Assembly: GCA_031271065.1 (NCBI GenBank)
Contig: JAISWP010000096.1
Coordinates: 1-15,678, forward strand
Direction: 5' to 3'
Length of the DNA stretch: 15,678 nt
DNA from: Synergistaceae bacterium
GTDB taxonomy: Bacteria > Synergistota > Synergistia > Synergistales > Synergistaceae
The position numbers and the translations under genes are program-made. The number at the start of each line of letters is the position of its first letter. Position 1 is the first letter of the stretch. The notes below the pieces were generated by a model. It made no database searches. It had not been told where the DNA came from and was given only the letters and a program-made list of their open reading frames with translations. This document shows, piece by piece, positions 1-7,292 of this stretch.

Positions 1-522
1 GGGAACCTCGCCCGGGACCCCGATGTAAGGCATACGCCGAGCAAGCAGAAGGTCGCCCGCATAACCGTGGCGGTGGGACGCCAATGGAAAAATAAGGTCA
101 CGGGCGAACTCCAAAGCCAGACCGATTTCATACCGGTGGTCGCGTGGACATTTCTTGCCGACATCTGTGACAGATATCTTCGCAAGGGGAGGCCGGTCCT
201 GGTAGAGGGGCGCATACAGGTGCGCGACTACGAGGACGCCAAGACGGGCACGCGCAGATGGGCGACCGAAGTGGTCGCGGACAATATAGTTCTGCTCTCA
301 TCGGGGCGCAGGGAGGACGACGGATACGGAGATATACCGGTTCCGAGGTCTTCTCAGGGGGTTCACCAAGCTCCCAGGGCGGCTGTGCCGCCGTATCAGG
401 GCGGCGATGTGGGCAGTCTCAGAGACGATATAGCGTTTGAAGAGGATTTCCCCCTGGACTTTTCGGAATTGGGCGATACCGGTGATTCTTCAGGGGACAG
501 CGAAGTTGACGTTCCTTTTTAG
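1..522 (+). CDS. ssb: Single-stranded DNA-binding protein SSB (5' end outside window)
   Basis: SSB coats single-stranded DNA during replication, repair and recombination. The frame is open from base 1, and the visible protein begins at the GNLARDPDVR motif, which normally sits about ten residues inside SSB, so only a short N-terminal piece is missing. GTG at base 67 is therefore an internal valine and not the start. The OB-fold covers about the first 105 visible residues, including the SQTDFIPVVAW strand and the LVEGRIQVRDYED strand. A low-complexity acidic linker follows. The protein ends in DSEVDVPF, the acidic tip that docks SSB partner proteins. About 173 residues are visible, normal for the family. 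It lies 36 nt before rpsR; rpsF is expected just upstream, as in the usual rpsF-ssb-rpsR operon. Confidence 0.97.
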   Translation, partial: GNLARDPDVRHTPSKQKVARITVAVGRQWKNKVTGELQSQTDFIPVVAWTFLADICDRYLRKGRPVLVEGRIQVRDYEDAKTGTRRWATEVVADNIVLLSSGRREDDGYGDIPVPRSSQGVHQAPRAAVPPYQGGDVGSLRDDIAFEEDFPLDFSELGDTGDSSGDSEVDVPF

Positions 523-558
523 GCGTCTGTCGGATAATACAGGGGAGTTGAATCTTTT

Positions 559-798
559 ATGGACAATCAGTTCAGGAAGCGCCGCAAGCGCCGCCCAAAA
601 GTATGCCACTATTGTGTGGACAAGGTCACGCACATAGACTACAAGGAGTTCGAGAAACTGCGGAGCAGATACATCACAGACAGGGGAAAGATAGTCCCGA
701 GACGGGTGACCGGAACCTGTGCGAAGCATCAAAGACAATTGACGAGAGCTATAAAGAGGGCGCGTTTTCTGGCTCTTCTTCCTTTCACATCAGATTAA
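559..798 (+). CDS. rpsR: 30S ribosomal protein S18
   Basis: S18 is a small-subunit protein that binds 16S rRNA next to S6 on the platform. The 79-residue product has the typical basic N-terminus (KRRKRRPK), the core IDYKEFEKLRSRYITDRGKI and the C-terminal QLTRAIKRARFLALLPF, all standard for bacterial S18. It keeps a possible zinc-binding set, Cys16-x-x-Cys19 and Cys54-x-x-His57, corresponding to the cysteine-containing form of this protein. An AGGGGAG ribosome binding site at 541-547 precedes the ATG. It is probably the last gene of the rpsF-ssb-rpsR transcript, since a strong terminator follows 6 nt after its stop codon. Confidence 0.98.
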   Translation: MDNQFRKRRKRRPKVCHYCVDKVTHIDYKEFEKLRSRYITDRGKIVPRRVTGTCAKHQRQLTRAIKRARFLALLPFTSD

Positions 799-804
799 CG
801 GCAA

Positions 805-837
805 GGGGAGGGCATACGCTCTCCCCCCGAATTTTTT
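805..837 (+). terminator. Intrinsic terminator after rpsR
   Basis: A 9-bp stem (805-813 with 818-826, GC-rich with one G-U pair) closes a four-base ATAC loop. It is followed after five bases by six T at 832-837. This is a textbook Rho-independent terminator and should end the ssb-rpsR transcript. Confidence 0.9.
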
Positions 838-841
838 ATGT

Positions 842-870
842 TTGTCATTTTATCTTGAATAATCTGTCAT
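842..870 (+). promoter_or_regulatory. Candidate promoter for the DUF2232-rplI-dnaB unit
   Basis: TTGTCA (842-847, five of six matches to the -35 consensus) is followed after 17 nt by TGTCAT (865-870, four of six to the -10 but lacking the key second-position A). It lies directly after the rpsR terminator and just before the next gene, where a promoter is required. The -10 is poor, so the exact position is uncertain. Confidence 0.3.
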
Positions 871-886
871 ATTAGGAGCCTCGAAG

Positions 887-1804
887 ATGTTTCCCGCCGG
901 ATTCCGCGATTGGATGATCTGCACGGCCGCATCGTCTATGATGTATGTGCTCGGCCTACTTTCGCCGATCATGGCTCGTCCGCTGTCATTGTTCTATTCC
1001 TTTCCCAGCATGCTTTCGGCGTTCGAGCACGGAGCGCTTTTCGCGCTCTCCTGCGCCTTATTCTCCGCGGCAGCCGCGGCAATGGTCACTTCCGAAATTT
1101 ACGGCGTTATGGTGTTTCTGATGTTCGGGCTGTCCGGTCTTTTGACAGGCCTTGCGGCCAGATGCGGGCTGAAGGACGGCAATCTGATAGTGGCGGCGTC
1201 CGGTTTTGAATTTGCGGGCAAGTTCGCCGCTGTGGTGTTATACTTTCAGGTGTCGGGGATCAACCTCATGTCGCCGAATCCGGCGGATATCGAGAAAATG
1301 ATCCAGGTCTTTACGGGTGTTCAGGCGGACAGTCCTTTGACGCGGGATGCGGCCGCCGGCCTGGCGCTTCTGGTGCCTTACAATATGATCCTCTTTTCGG
1401 CAGTCGAGGCGATTTTGTGTATGCTCCTGGTTTCTTTCATTCACAGGAAGAAAAAGGGAAAGGGGTTTTTCGCGCTCCCGCCCTTTTCATCCTGGTTTTT
1501 CCCGAGGAGTCTGCTGATCGCTCTTTTGGCGGGGTTTATCTGTGTCCGGTTCGCCCAGGAGAAAGAGAGCTTGTATATGATGCGTCAGGTGGGCGCGAAT
1601 TTGAGCGAGATATCCAAGACGTTTTTTATCGTTCAGGGGCTGAGCTGCCTTTATTATTTCATGGAGCAGAGAGGTACGCCCAGGTTCCTGCGTATAACCG
1701 CCGTTTTTTTCGCGCCTTTTATACCTGTCTTAAGTTATGTGCTGGCTGTGACTGGCATAGCCGATATGGGGTTCAATTTCAGACGTCGTGCGAGGGGGAC
1801 TTGA
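887..1804 (+). CDS. DUF2232 (YybS-like) multi-pass membrane protein
   Basis: This is a 305-residue, very hydrophobic protein with about seven or eight membrane segments, for example around residues 10-30, 45-70, 72-92, 100-122, 155-185, 205-225 and 265-290. A basic cytoplasmic loop (HRKKKGKGF) lies near residue 186. Size, topology and above all position, between rpsR and rplI-dnaB, match the DUF2232/YybS family, whose members resemble small-molecule transporter subunits but have no established function. The start has AGGAG at 874-878, 8 nt before the ATG. Its stop lies 1 nt before the rplI ATG, so the two are probably co-translated. The family assignment rests mainly on context and hydropathy, because the sequence is poorly conserved. 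Confidence 0.75.
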   Translation: MFPAGFRDWMICTAASSMMYVLGLLSPIMARPLSLFYSFPSMLSAFEHGALFALSCALFSAAAAAMVTSEIYGVMVFLMFGLSGLLTGLAARCGLKDGNLIVAASGFEFAGKFAAVVLYFQVSGINLMSPNPADIEKMIQVFTGVQADSPLTRDAAAGLALLVPYNMILFSAVEAILCMLLVSFIHRKKKGKGFFALPPFSSWFFPRSLLIALLAGFICVRFAQEKESLYMMRQVGANLSEISKTFFIVQGLSCLYYFMEQRGTPRFLRITAVFFAPFIPVLSYVLAVTGIADMGFNFRRRARGT

Positions 1805-1805
1805 G

Positions 1806-2252
1806 ATGAAAGTGATACTGCTGCAGGATGTCAGTAAAGTCGGCGTCAAGGGCGGGCTCGTAGAGGTGTCTGACGGGTACGCCAGGAATTTTCTTTTTAA
1901 AAAGGGGCTCGCGGTCGAGGGTACCGAGGGGAAGCTGAGGGAATGGGAAGCTGCCCAGGCCGCGAAACGCGGCAAAGATGAGAGACTCCGCAAAGAGGCG
2001 GTCGAAGCTAAGAAAAAAATCGGAGGCAAGAAAGTATCGGTGAAGGTGAACGCCGGCGGAGAGGGCAGGATCTTCGGGAGCGTGACTTCATCTCAGATAG
2101 CGGAGGCGCTCCTGGCCCAGCACGGATTGTCTGTGGACAGGCATGACGTCAGGCTGGACGAGACGGTAAAGCAGGTGGGGATGTATCCGTTCCGCATCAA
2201 GCTCTACACGGGAGTCGAGGCGGAACTCACGCTGGAAGTGAGGGCGGAGTAG
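1806..2252 (+). CDS. rplI: 50S ribosomal protein L9
   Basis: L9 binds 23S rRNA near the base of the L1 stalk and helps reading-frame maintenance. The product has 148 residues, the usual length. The N-terminal domain shows MKVILLQDV and GYARNFLFKKGLA (about residues 23-35). A long charged connecting helix follows (about 41-74), then the C-terminal domain with GRIFGSVTSSQIAEAL. The frame can be extended upstream to a GTG at 1788, but the ATG at 1806 gives the conserved N-terminus and has AGGGGGA at 1793-1799 at proper spacing. It sits 1 nt after the DUF2232 gene and 2 nt before dnaB. Confidence 0.98.
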   Translation: MKVILLQDVSKVGVKGGLVEVSDGYARNFLFKKGLAVEGTEGKLREWEAAQAAKRGKDERLRKEAVEAKKKIGGKKVSVKVNAGGEGRIFGSVTSSQIAEALLAQHGLSVDRHDVRLDETVKQVGMYPFRIKLYTGVEAELTLEVRAE

Positions 2253-2254
2253 AC

Positions 2255-3604
2255 TTGGCCGCCGAGCTCTCGGACAGGATACAGCCGAATAATCTCGAAG
2301 CGGAGCGCGCGGCGCTCGGGTCCGCGATATTGGATAGAAACGCCCTCATGATCACTGTCGAAATGCTCGACCCCGAGGATTTCTACGAACCGCGGCACGC
2401 CGCCGCTTTCGAAGTGATCAAGGGGATGACCCGCAAGGACAAGGCTGTGGACGAAGTAACCTTCCAGGATGAGATGACCCGCCAGAATCAGTGGGAGAAG
2501 GTTGGAGGGCCGGCTTTCACCGCCGAGCTGTTCGACGCGGTCACGACTGTGGCGAATATAGAGCACTACTGCGCTATAGTGAGGGAAAAGTCGGTCCACC
2601 GCGCCCTGATCCGCGCGGGAGGAGAGATTACCCGTGACAGCTACGCCGCCGTCATGGATTCTTCCGAAGCCATGGCAGGCGCGGAAAAAAGGATATTCGA
2701 CATCGCCCGGCGGGGGGCTAAGTCCTCGGTGAAAGAGATCGAGACCGTGGTGACGAGCGTATTCAACCAACTCGAAAAGATCGGTCAGGACGGCGATGAA
2801 GCGAACTCCGTGGCGACCGGTTTTAAAGACCTCGACTCGATCACGGGGGGGCTTCAGCCGGGCAGCCTGAATATAATCGCGGCCCGCCCCTCAGTGGGAA
2901 AAACAGCTTTTGCCCTGAATATCGCATCCAACGCGGCCGTCCAGAATAAAACTCCGACCCTGATCTTCAGTTTGGAAATGTCCGCCGAACAGATAGTGTC
3001 CCGTATGCTCAGCTCAATAGCAAGGGTCAACATGAAAGAGATAGAGCGCACACGCAATTTTACTGAACAGCAGTGGACGGACCTGACCGACGCGGCCTCT
3101 CTGCTCTGCAACGCCCCCGTATTCATAGACGACAGTTCCATGCTCAACACATTCGAAATGCGGGCCCGGTGCCGCCGTTTCATGTCGAAGCACGTGGGCA
3201 GAAAGTGCCTTGTGGTCGTGGATTACCTCCAGCTCATGTCGTCGGACGCGAGAAAGAGCGACGGCAGGAATCAGGAGGTAGCCGACATTTCCAGGATGCT
3301 CAAGGGAGTCGCGAGAGAGTTTGAGACGCCTGTCATAGCGCTCTCCCAGCTTTCCAGAGACATAGAAAAGCGCAGGGACGGAAAGGGACCTGTGCTGTCG
3401 GATCTTCGCGACAGCGGGGCTATAGAGCAGGACGCCGACATAGTGGCGTTTCTCCACAGAAGGTCTTACCAGAACCTGGAGTCCGAGGACAACACGGCGG
3501 AACTCTCCATACAGAAGCACAGAAACGGTCCGACCGGGAAGGTCGATCTCATCTTTTACCGGGAATTCTCAAGGTTCGAGCCCCTAGCGAGATTTAAGAT
3601 GTGA
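2255..3604 (+). CDS. dnaB: Replicative DNA helicase DnaB
   Basis: DnaB is the hexameric 5'-3' helicase that unwinds DNA at the replication fork and recruits primase. The 449-residue product is of normal length. The N-terminal domain begins with IQPNNLEAERAALGSAIL (about residues 9-26). The RecA-like domain carries Walker A RPSVGKTA (211-218), SLEMS (239-243), Walker B VVVDYLQLM (320-328), RNQEV (338-342), SQLSR (364-368), the SDLRDSGAIEQDAD block (382-395) and KHRNGPTG (421-428). No intein interrupts the motifs. The start is a TTG two bases after the rplI stop, preceded by a GGCGGAG stretch. No nearer ATG gives the family N-terminus, so TTG initiation is likely. Confidence 0.97.
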   Translation: MAAELSDRIQPNNLEAERAALGSAILDRNALMITVEMLDPEDFYEPRHAAAFEVIKGMTRKDKAVDEVTFQDEMTRQNQWEKVGGPAFTAELFDAVTTVANIEHYCAIVREKSVHRALIRAGGEITRDSYAAVMDSSEAMAGAEKRIFDIARRGAKSSVKEIETVVTSVFNQLEKIGQDGDEANSVATGFKDLDSITGGLQPGSLNIIAARPSVGKTAFALNIASNAAVQNKTPTLIFSLEMSAEQIVSRMLSSIARVNMKEIERTRNFTEQQWTDLTDAASLLCNAPVFIDDSSMLNTFEMRARCRRFMSKHVGRKCLVVVDYLQLMSSDARKSDGRNQEVADISRMLKGVAREFETPVIALSQLSRDIEKRRDGKGPVLSDLRDSGAIEQDADIVAFLHRRSYQNLESEDNTAELSIQKHRNGPTGKVDLIFYREFSRFEPLARFKM

Positions 3605-3619
3605 TTCACGCGCTTTTTA

Positions 3620-3628
3620 TGCTATATT
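3620..3628 (+). promoter_or_regulatory. Candidate extended -10 promoter for the noc/parB-like gene
   Basis: TGCTATATT is an extended -10 (TGn plus TATATT at 3623-3628, five of six matches). A weak -35 candidate, GTGATT at 3601-3606, overlaps the dnaB stop with a 16-nt spacer. It lies in the only sizeable gap (78 nt) between dnaB and the next gene. It could drive the ParB/Noc gene and possibly the whole secretion operon behind it. Confidence 0.45.
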
Positions 3629-3669
3629 TCAGTAGTTCGCTCCGATGCTGCGGACTTAACAGTTATACA

Positions 3670-3675
3670 GGGAGG
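3670..3675 (+). promoter_or_regulatory. Ribosome binding site that selects the GTG start at 3683
   Basis: GGGAGG ends one base before the ATG at 3677, too close for initiation there. It is 7 nt before the in-frame GTG at 3683, the normal distance. The GTG is therefore taken as the start. Confidence 0.65.
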
Positions 3676-3682
3676 CATGACC

Positions 3683-4852
3683 GTGGCTGACAAGATGTGG
3701 GATATTCTCAATTTTTTGAAAAATCCGTCCGGCGAAACTCCCAAAGATGAGACGCCCCATGACGCCGAAGCTGTAAAGCACCAGATAGACGCGCGTCTTG
3801 AAAAAGCCCTCGAAAACCGTGAAGCAGAGCCTCCGCCCGAAAAAGAGCCTGCGGCCGGATCTGTCCGCAAGGCTGCCGAACCCGCCGCGGAGGAAAAGCG
3901 AGAAGCGCCGGAAGCCGCTTTGAAACAGGAAATCCCAGCCGCTTTAAAGCAGACGGAGGCAGTGAGCCCGCTCAAACCCGAACCCAGGCGTGCCAGGACC
4001 GGGGCGGAGCGCGGGAACGAGCCTGAAAAGCCGCATTCGGAGCCGCGCGAGGAATTGCTCGACATTCCGATATCCTCCATCAAACCCAATCCCTTTCAGC
4101 CCAGGAAAGAACTGGGCGAACAGGAGATAACCGAGCTGGCGGAGTCTATAAAAGAACTGGGCCTGCTTCAGCCTATACTGGTGAAAAAATCCGGCGGCGG
4201 ATACGAGCTGATAGCCGGAGAGCGGAGGCTTCGCGCCGCTTCGCGCGCAGGTCTTGCGTCGATATCGGCTCTGGTTATGGAGACCGAGCCCTTGAATCAG
4301 CAGATAATCGCCCTGGTCGAAAATATCCAGCGGAAGAACCTGTCCTCGATCGAGGAAGCGGTCTCACTCCAGGATATATTGACGAAAACCGGGTGGAGCC
4401 AGACGGAATTGTCCCGAAGGATGGGGAGGTCCCAGGCTTCGGTTGCCAACAAAATCAGACTGCTCAGGCTGGACCCGGATGTCCAGAAGTTCGTGCTCTC
4501 CGGCAAGCTGGGGGAGCGCCAGGCCAGGTCCCTGCTGTCGCTCGAGCCGGACGAACAGAAGATGCTGGCGCAGAAGGCCGTGGACGAGGACCTGAGCGCC
4601 AGCGCGCTGGAAGCTCTTGCGGAGAAATGGAGCGAAAAACCTAGAGCGTCCGGTTCAAAAAATCAGAGAGGCGGCGCTTCGGACACCCCCGGCCGTGAAC
4701 TGCTGGGGGACATAGCGGCGCTCGTAAACAGACACATAGGCCGCGGGACCGCGGCGAAGTGGAAAGTGAAACAGATGGATCAAAGCCGTCTCGTAGTCGA
4801 AATAACCGTGGACCTCATGAAAGGCGGCGGCGCGGAGGGGCCGGAAGAATAA
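3683..4852 (+). CDS. ParB/Noc-family CTPase and DNA-binding protein, Noc-like
   Basis: ParB-family CTP switches load on specific DNA sites and slide as clamps; ParB serves chromosome segregation and Noc nucleoid occlusion. The 389-residue product (GTG start) has an N-terminal amphipathic stretch MADKMWDILNFLKN, then about 100 Pro/Glu/Ala/Lys-rich residues that look disordered and contain two AALKQ repeats. The core follows: NPFQPR (136-141), GLLQP and GERRLRAA (179-186, CTP box), ENIQRKNLSSIEEA (213-226) and a helix-turn-helix (about 239-263). The end, about 340-377, resembles the ParB/Noc dimerisation domain. By my alignment the four specificity positions read Q251, K257, R262 and R279, close to the Noc set (Q,K,K,R) and unlike ParB (R,T,A,G). 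No parA is adjacent. The C-terminal stop is 4 nt before the next gene. Family certain; Noc subtype inferred. Confidence 0.9.
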   Translation: MADKMWDILNFLKNPSGETPKDETPHDAEAVKHQIDARLEKALENREAEPPPEKEPAAGSVRKAAEPAAEEKREAPEAALKQEIPAALKQTEAVSPLKPEPRRARTGAERGNEPEKPHSEPREELLDIPISSIKPNPFQPRKELGEQEITELAESIKELGLLQPILVKKSGGGYELIAGERRLRAASRAGLASISALVMETEPLNQQIIALVENIQRKNLSSIEEAVSLQDILTKTGWSQTELSRRMGRSQASVANKIRLLRLDPDVQKFVLSGKLGERQARSLLSLEPDEQKMLAQKAVDEDLSASALEALAEKWSEKPRASGSKNQRGGASDTPGRELLGDIAALVNRHIGRGTAAKWKVKQMDQSRLVVEITVDLMKGGGAEGPEE

Positions 4853-4856
4853 AACG

Positions 4857-6686
4857 ATGTCCCTGAAAAAGGGTAAAGACGCAGAGAATACAGGGCCGCG
4901 CGATGCGTGTCCGCCGCCGATTCCCGGAAAAGAGCTTTTGCCGGAGCGGCTTTACCGCGCCGCCTTCTTTTTCTCCCTGGTTCTGCCCAACCTGATTTAT
5001 TCCGGGATAGGATGGTTTGACACGCTGCATATCATGAAATGGGCCGCTGCGATGATTCCCGCGGCCGTAATGACGATAGCGGCGGGAGTCAGGCTTTTCA
5101 GGTTCGGGGCGAACAGGACCGGCTTCGTGCTCGACGCTTTCTCCGCGGGGTGGCTTGCCGTCATCCTCCTGATCACCGCACAGCCAGCCTTTATCAAACT
5201 GACTTCCGGCGCCACTTTCGTGAAGGAGTGGTTTTTCTTCGCCGCTTTATGGGCCGTCTATACGCTCGCCTGCAGCGTCCGGCCCAGGGACAGGTTTTTT
5301 CGCGCGATTTTATGGGGAAGCTCGGTGAACGCGGCAATCAACGTGCTGTTCGCCGAACTCCTGATACGGGATATGAACAAGGGCATACCCTTCATCATGG
5401 ACGTCCCCGGGAACTATATAGGCAACACAGGCCAGCAGGAGATGTTCGGCCTTTGGATGGCGATTGCCGTTTTCAACTGCATATTCCTGCATACGCGGTA
5501 TTCCGGCGGATGGAAAAAGGGGGTAAAATCCCGTTTTCTCATCTCAGCCAACTTATTCCTGCTCGCGGTCTGCTCCTGCGGGCTGTGGCGCTCCACAGCC
5601 AGAGGGGCGATACTTTCGCTGGCCGTCGCTGTTTTCATTCTGCTTATATGTATGTTCCGAAACAGAGAATACAGGGCCGTGATAAATATTTCCGCTCTTT
5701 TCGGGATCGTGCTGGTTTTCATGGTATTGGTGATAACTCTCAGCCCCACGTCCGGAACGAACAGAGGTGGCGCGCTTGCGGATAAAATGCTCGACATGGT
5801 GAAAAATCCCGGCACGTTCGGCGGAAGGATAGCGATCTGGAGGATAAGCCGGGAGATATTTCTCAAAGAGCCTGTAACCGGAGTGGGACTGGGGCATTAC
5901 AAATGGCATTTTCTGGACGGACAGAGGATATTTTTCTCGAAGTATCCTGAACTTGCCGGCACGGCGGGATACGACTGGCAATATACTTACTGGGCTCACA
6001 GCGAATACCTGCAGTGGCTCTGTGAGACGGGGATCATAGGGGCGGCGATGCTCGGCCTGCTCGCGCTGTGGTGGCTTTACAGCTTCGTCATGATGCTGGT
6101 GCGCAGGAAAAATTTTCCGCCGGAAGCCCTGTGGGGGTGCGCTCTGATATTTCTGCTCTGGTTCGACGCGCTCTTCAGCAGGCCGTTCCACAGAATAGAA
6201 AACGCGGTGTGGATGTCTTTCGCCTTCGCGCTCGCAAACAGAACGATACTGCCCGGCGGCGCGCGATGGGCGAAGCGGGAGAATGATCTGGCGTACAGGA
6301 CTTTCGGAGGTTTTATCGCCGCGGTGTCACTCCTGGGGCTCATTTTTCTGGGAGGCGGCATGATCGGAGACCAGCTCATCCTGAGGGCCTGGAGGAGCCC
6401 GTCGATCGAAGAAAAAGAAGCCCTGCTGAGTATGGCTGAAAGTTTTCCGATGGCCCGGGACGATGCCTTAGACATGAAGGCATATATACATTTTTCTTAC
6501 GGGATGAGGAACAAAGACCCGGACAGATATACCTCGGGGGCGGACGAACTTTACCGGGCTTTTGCCGCCAGGCCCAATTCCGAGAGGCTTTACAGGCTTT
6601 ATGATATATCGAGGGAGCTGAACGACGTGGATACTTTGAGAAAAATCATCCCTTATCTTCCCGGCAGGAGCGGGTATCTGAGGTAA
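4857..6686 (+). CDS. O-antigen ligase / Wzy-like polytopic membrane glycosyl transferase
   Basis: The 609-residue protein has many membrane segments from about residue 33 to 500, including 33-52, 60-80, 97-110, 126-140, 195-212, 228-242, 250-267, 277-295, 395-415, 425-440 and 483-503. The central part shows Wzy_C / O-antigen-ligase features: STARGA (246-251), a loop with GGRIAIW (322-328), GVGLGHY (342-348) and WAHSEYLQ (379-386) with the family's typical His. About 100 soluble residues at the end look helical and TPR-like. Family members transfer or polymerise lipid-linked glycans on the periplasmic face; a subgroup (PglL/PilO type) glycosylates pilins. It starts 4 nt after the ParB/Noc gene and ends 9 nt before a pseudopilin gene, so it is co-transcribed with the secretion genes. 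The acceptor cannot be told from sequence. Confidence 0.8.
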   Translation: MSLKKGKDAENTGPRDACPPPIPGKELLPERLYRAAFFFSLVLPNLIYSGIGWFDTLHIMKWAAAMIPAAVMTIAAGVRLFRFGANRTGFVLDAFSAGWLAVILLITAQPAFIKLTSGATFVKEWFFFAALWAVYTLACSVRPRDRFFRAILWGSSVNAAINVLFAELLIRDMNKGIPFIMDVPGNYIGNTGQQEMFGLWMAIAVFNCIFLHTRYSGGWKKGVKSRFLISANLFLLAVCSCGLWRSTARGAILSLAVAVFILLICMFRNREYRAVINISALFGIVLVFMVLVITLSPTSGTNRGGALADKMLDMVKNPGTFGGRIAIWRISREIFLKEPVTGVGLGHYKWHFLDGQRIFFSKYPELAGTAGYDWQYTYWAHSEYLQWLCETGIIGAAMLGLLALWWLYSFVMMLVRRKNFPPEALWGCALIFLLWFDALFSRPFHRIENAVWMSFAFALANRTILPGGARWAKRENDLAYRTFGGFIAAVSLLGLIFLGGGMIGDQLILRAWRSPSIEEKEALLSMAESFPMARDDALDMKAYIHFSYGMRNKDPDRYTSGADELYRAFAARPNSERLYRLYDISRELNDVDTLRKIIPYLPGRSGYLR

Positions 6687-6695
6687 AAGACCGCG

Positions 6696-7292
6696 ATGAG
6701 AAGGGCGGCTTTCACCCTCGTGGAAATAATGACGGCTCTTGCCATTGCCGGGATCATTATGACCGCGGGCATAGCCCCTCTGCTTTATACCGTCAGGATC
6801 ATTTCTCTGACTCGGGACGCCTATACCGCGCGAAACAGCGAGAAATTCGCGATAAACCGGATATTTTCGGACGCAAGGGAGATACTCCGGCTGAATATGA
6901 ACGTCTGTCTTCGGATAGTACCGTCCGGCGAACTTGGAACAGACAGCGATTTTCTGGTGGTATGGACCATGACGCCGTCGTACGCCATGCGTCCGATGGG
7001 AAGCGTGGTATGGGGAATACCCGGCATGACGCTCGGAAACGACGCCCTTGAAGGCGGGCTTTACAGGCTTGTCGTATCAGGGGATATCCCTCCCGCCTCC
7101 GTGAAGCCCGGGGAACTCGATTTCAAAGAGGGGACGCTCGTCCTGCGGGGGGCGCGGACGATCAAATTTTCGGCTCTGGACGGTTCCGAGTGGAAGGACG
7201 AATACTCCGGCGCTGGGCCTCCGGCGCTGCGTGCTGCGATAGACAGCGGTTACGGTGAGAATGTCTATGAAGAGACGCTCCCGGTCTTCTGA
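6696..7292 (+). CDS. gspJ: Minor pseudopilin, GspJ-like, with Ala at the processing site
   Basis: The 198-residue product begins MRRAAFTLVEIM, a class III (prepilin) signal: short basic leader, cleavage before Phe, Glu at mature position 5, then a hydrophobic helix to about residue 32. The residue before the cleavage site is Ala instead of the usual Gly. The rest is a soluble periplasmic domain. Length, the position just before gspK and the NSEKFAINRIFSDAREIL helix fit GspJ, a tip pseudopilin that complexes with GspI and GspK. GspH or another minor pseudopilin is possible, since the globular domain is too divergent to decide by eye. Its 3' end overlaps the start of gspK. Confidence 0.7.
   Translation: MRRAAFTLVEIMTALAIAGIIMTAGIAPLLYTVRIISLTRDAYTARNSEKFAINRIFSDAREILRLNMNVCLRIVPSGELGTDSDFLVVWTMTPSYAMRPMGSVVWGIPGMTLGNDALEGGLYRLVVSGDIPPASVKPGELDFKEGTLVLRGARTIKFSALDGSEWKDEYSGAGPPALRAAIDSGYGENVYEETLPVF
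7254..7259 (+). promoter_or_regulatory. Ribosome binding site inside gspJ used for gspK
   Basis: GGTGAG lies 7 nt before the ATG at 7267. GTG at 7255 and ATG at 7261 are in the same frame but overlap or abut this site, so 7267 is preferred. The site is inside the upstream pseudopilin gene, which implies coupling. Confidence 0.5.

Noticed and set aside
67..69. GTG at 67 as the ssb start
   Set aside because: The conserved SSB N-terminal motif GNLARDPDVR is encoded upstream in the same open frame, so the gene begins before the window.
319..700. Additional short overlapping frames around ssb and rpsR
   Set aside because: They lie in alternate frames of well-defined genes and have no recognisable protein features.
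2204..2770. 188-codon minus-strand open frame overlapping dnaB
   Set aside because: Lies antisense to the conserved N-terminal domain of dnaB; no ribosome binding site or domain was seen.
3677..3682. ATG at 3677 as the start of the ParB/Noc gene
   Set aside because: The GGGAGG ribosome binding site ends one base before it, too close for initiation; the GTG at 3683 has normal spacing.
4920..4931. ATTCCCGGAAAA, resembling a shortened Noc site just downstream of the Noc-like gene
   Set aside because: Two bases shorter than the consensus and not an even palindrome; it is within the next coding region.
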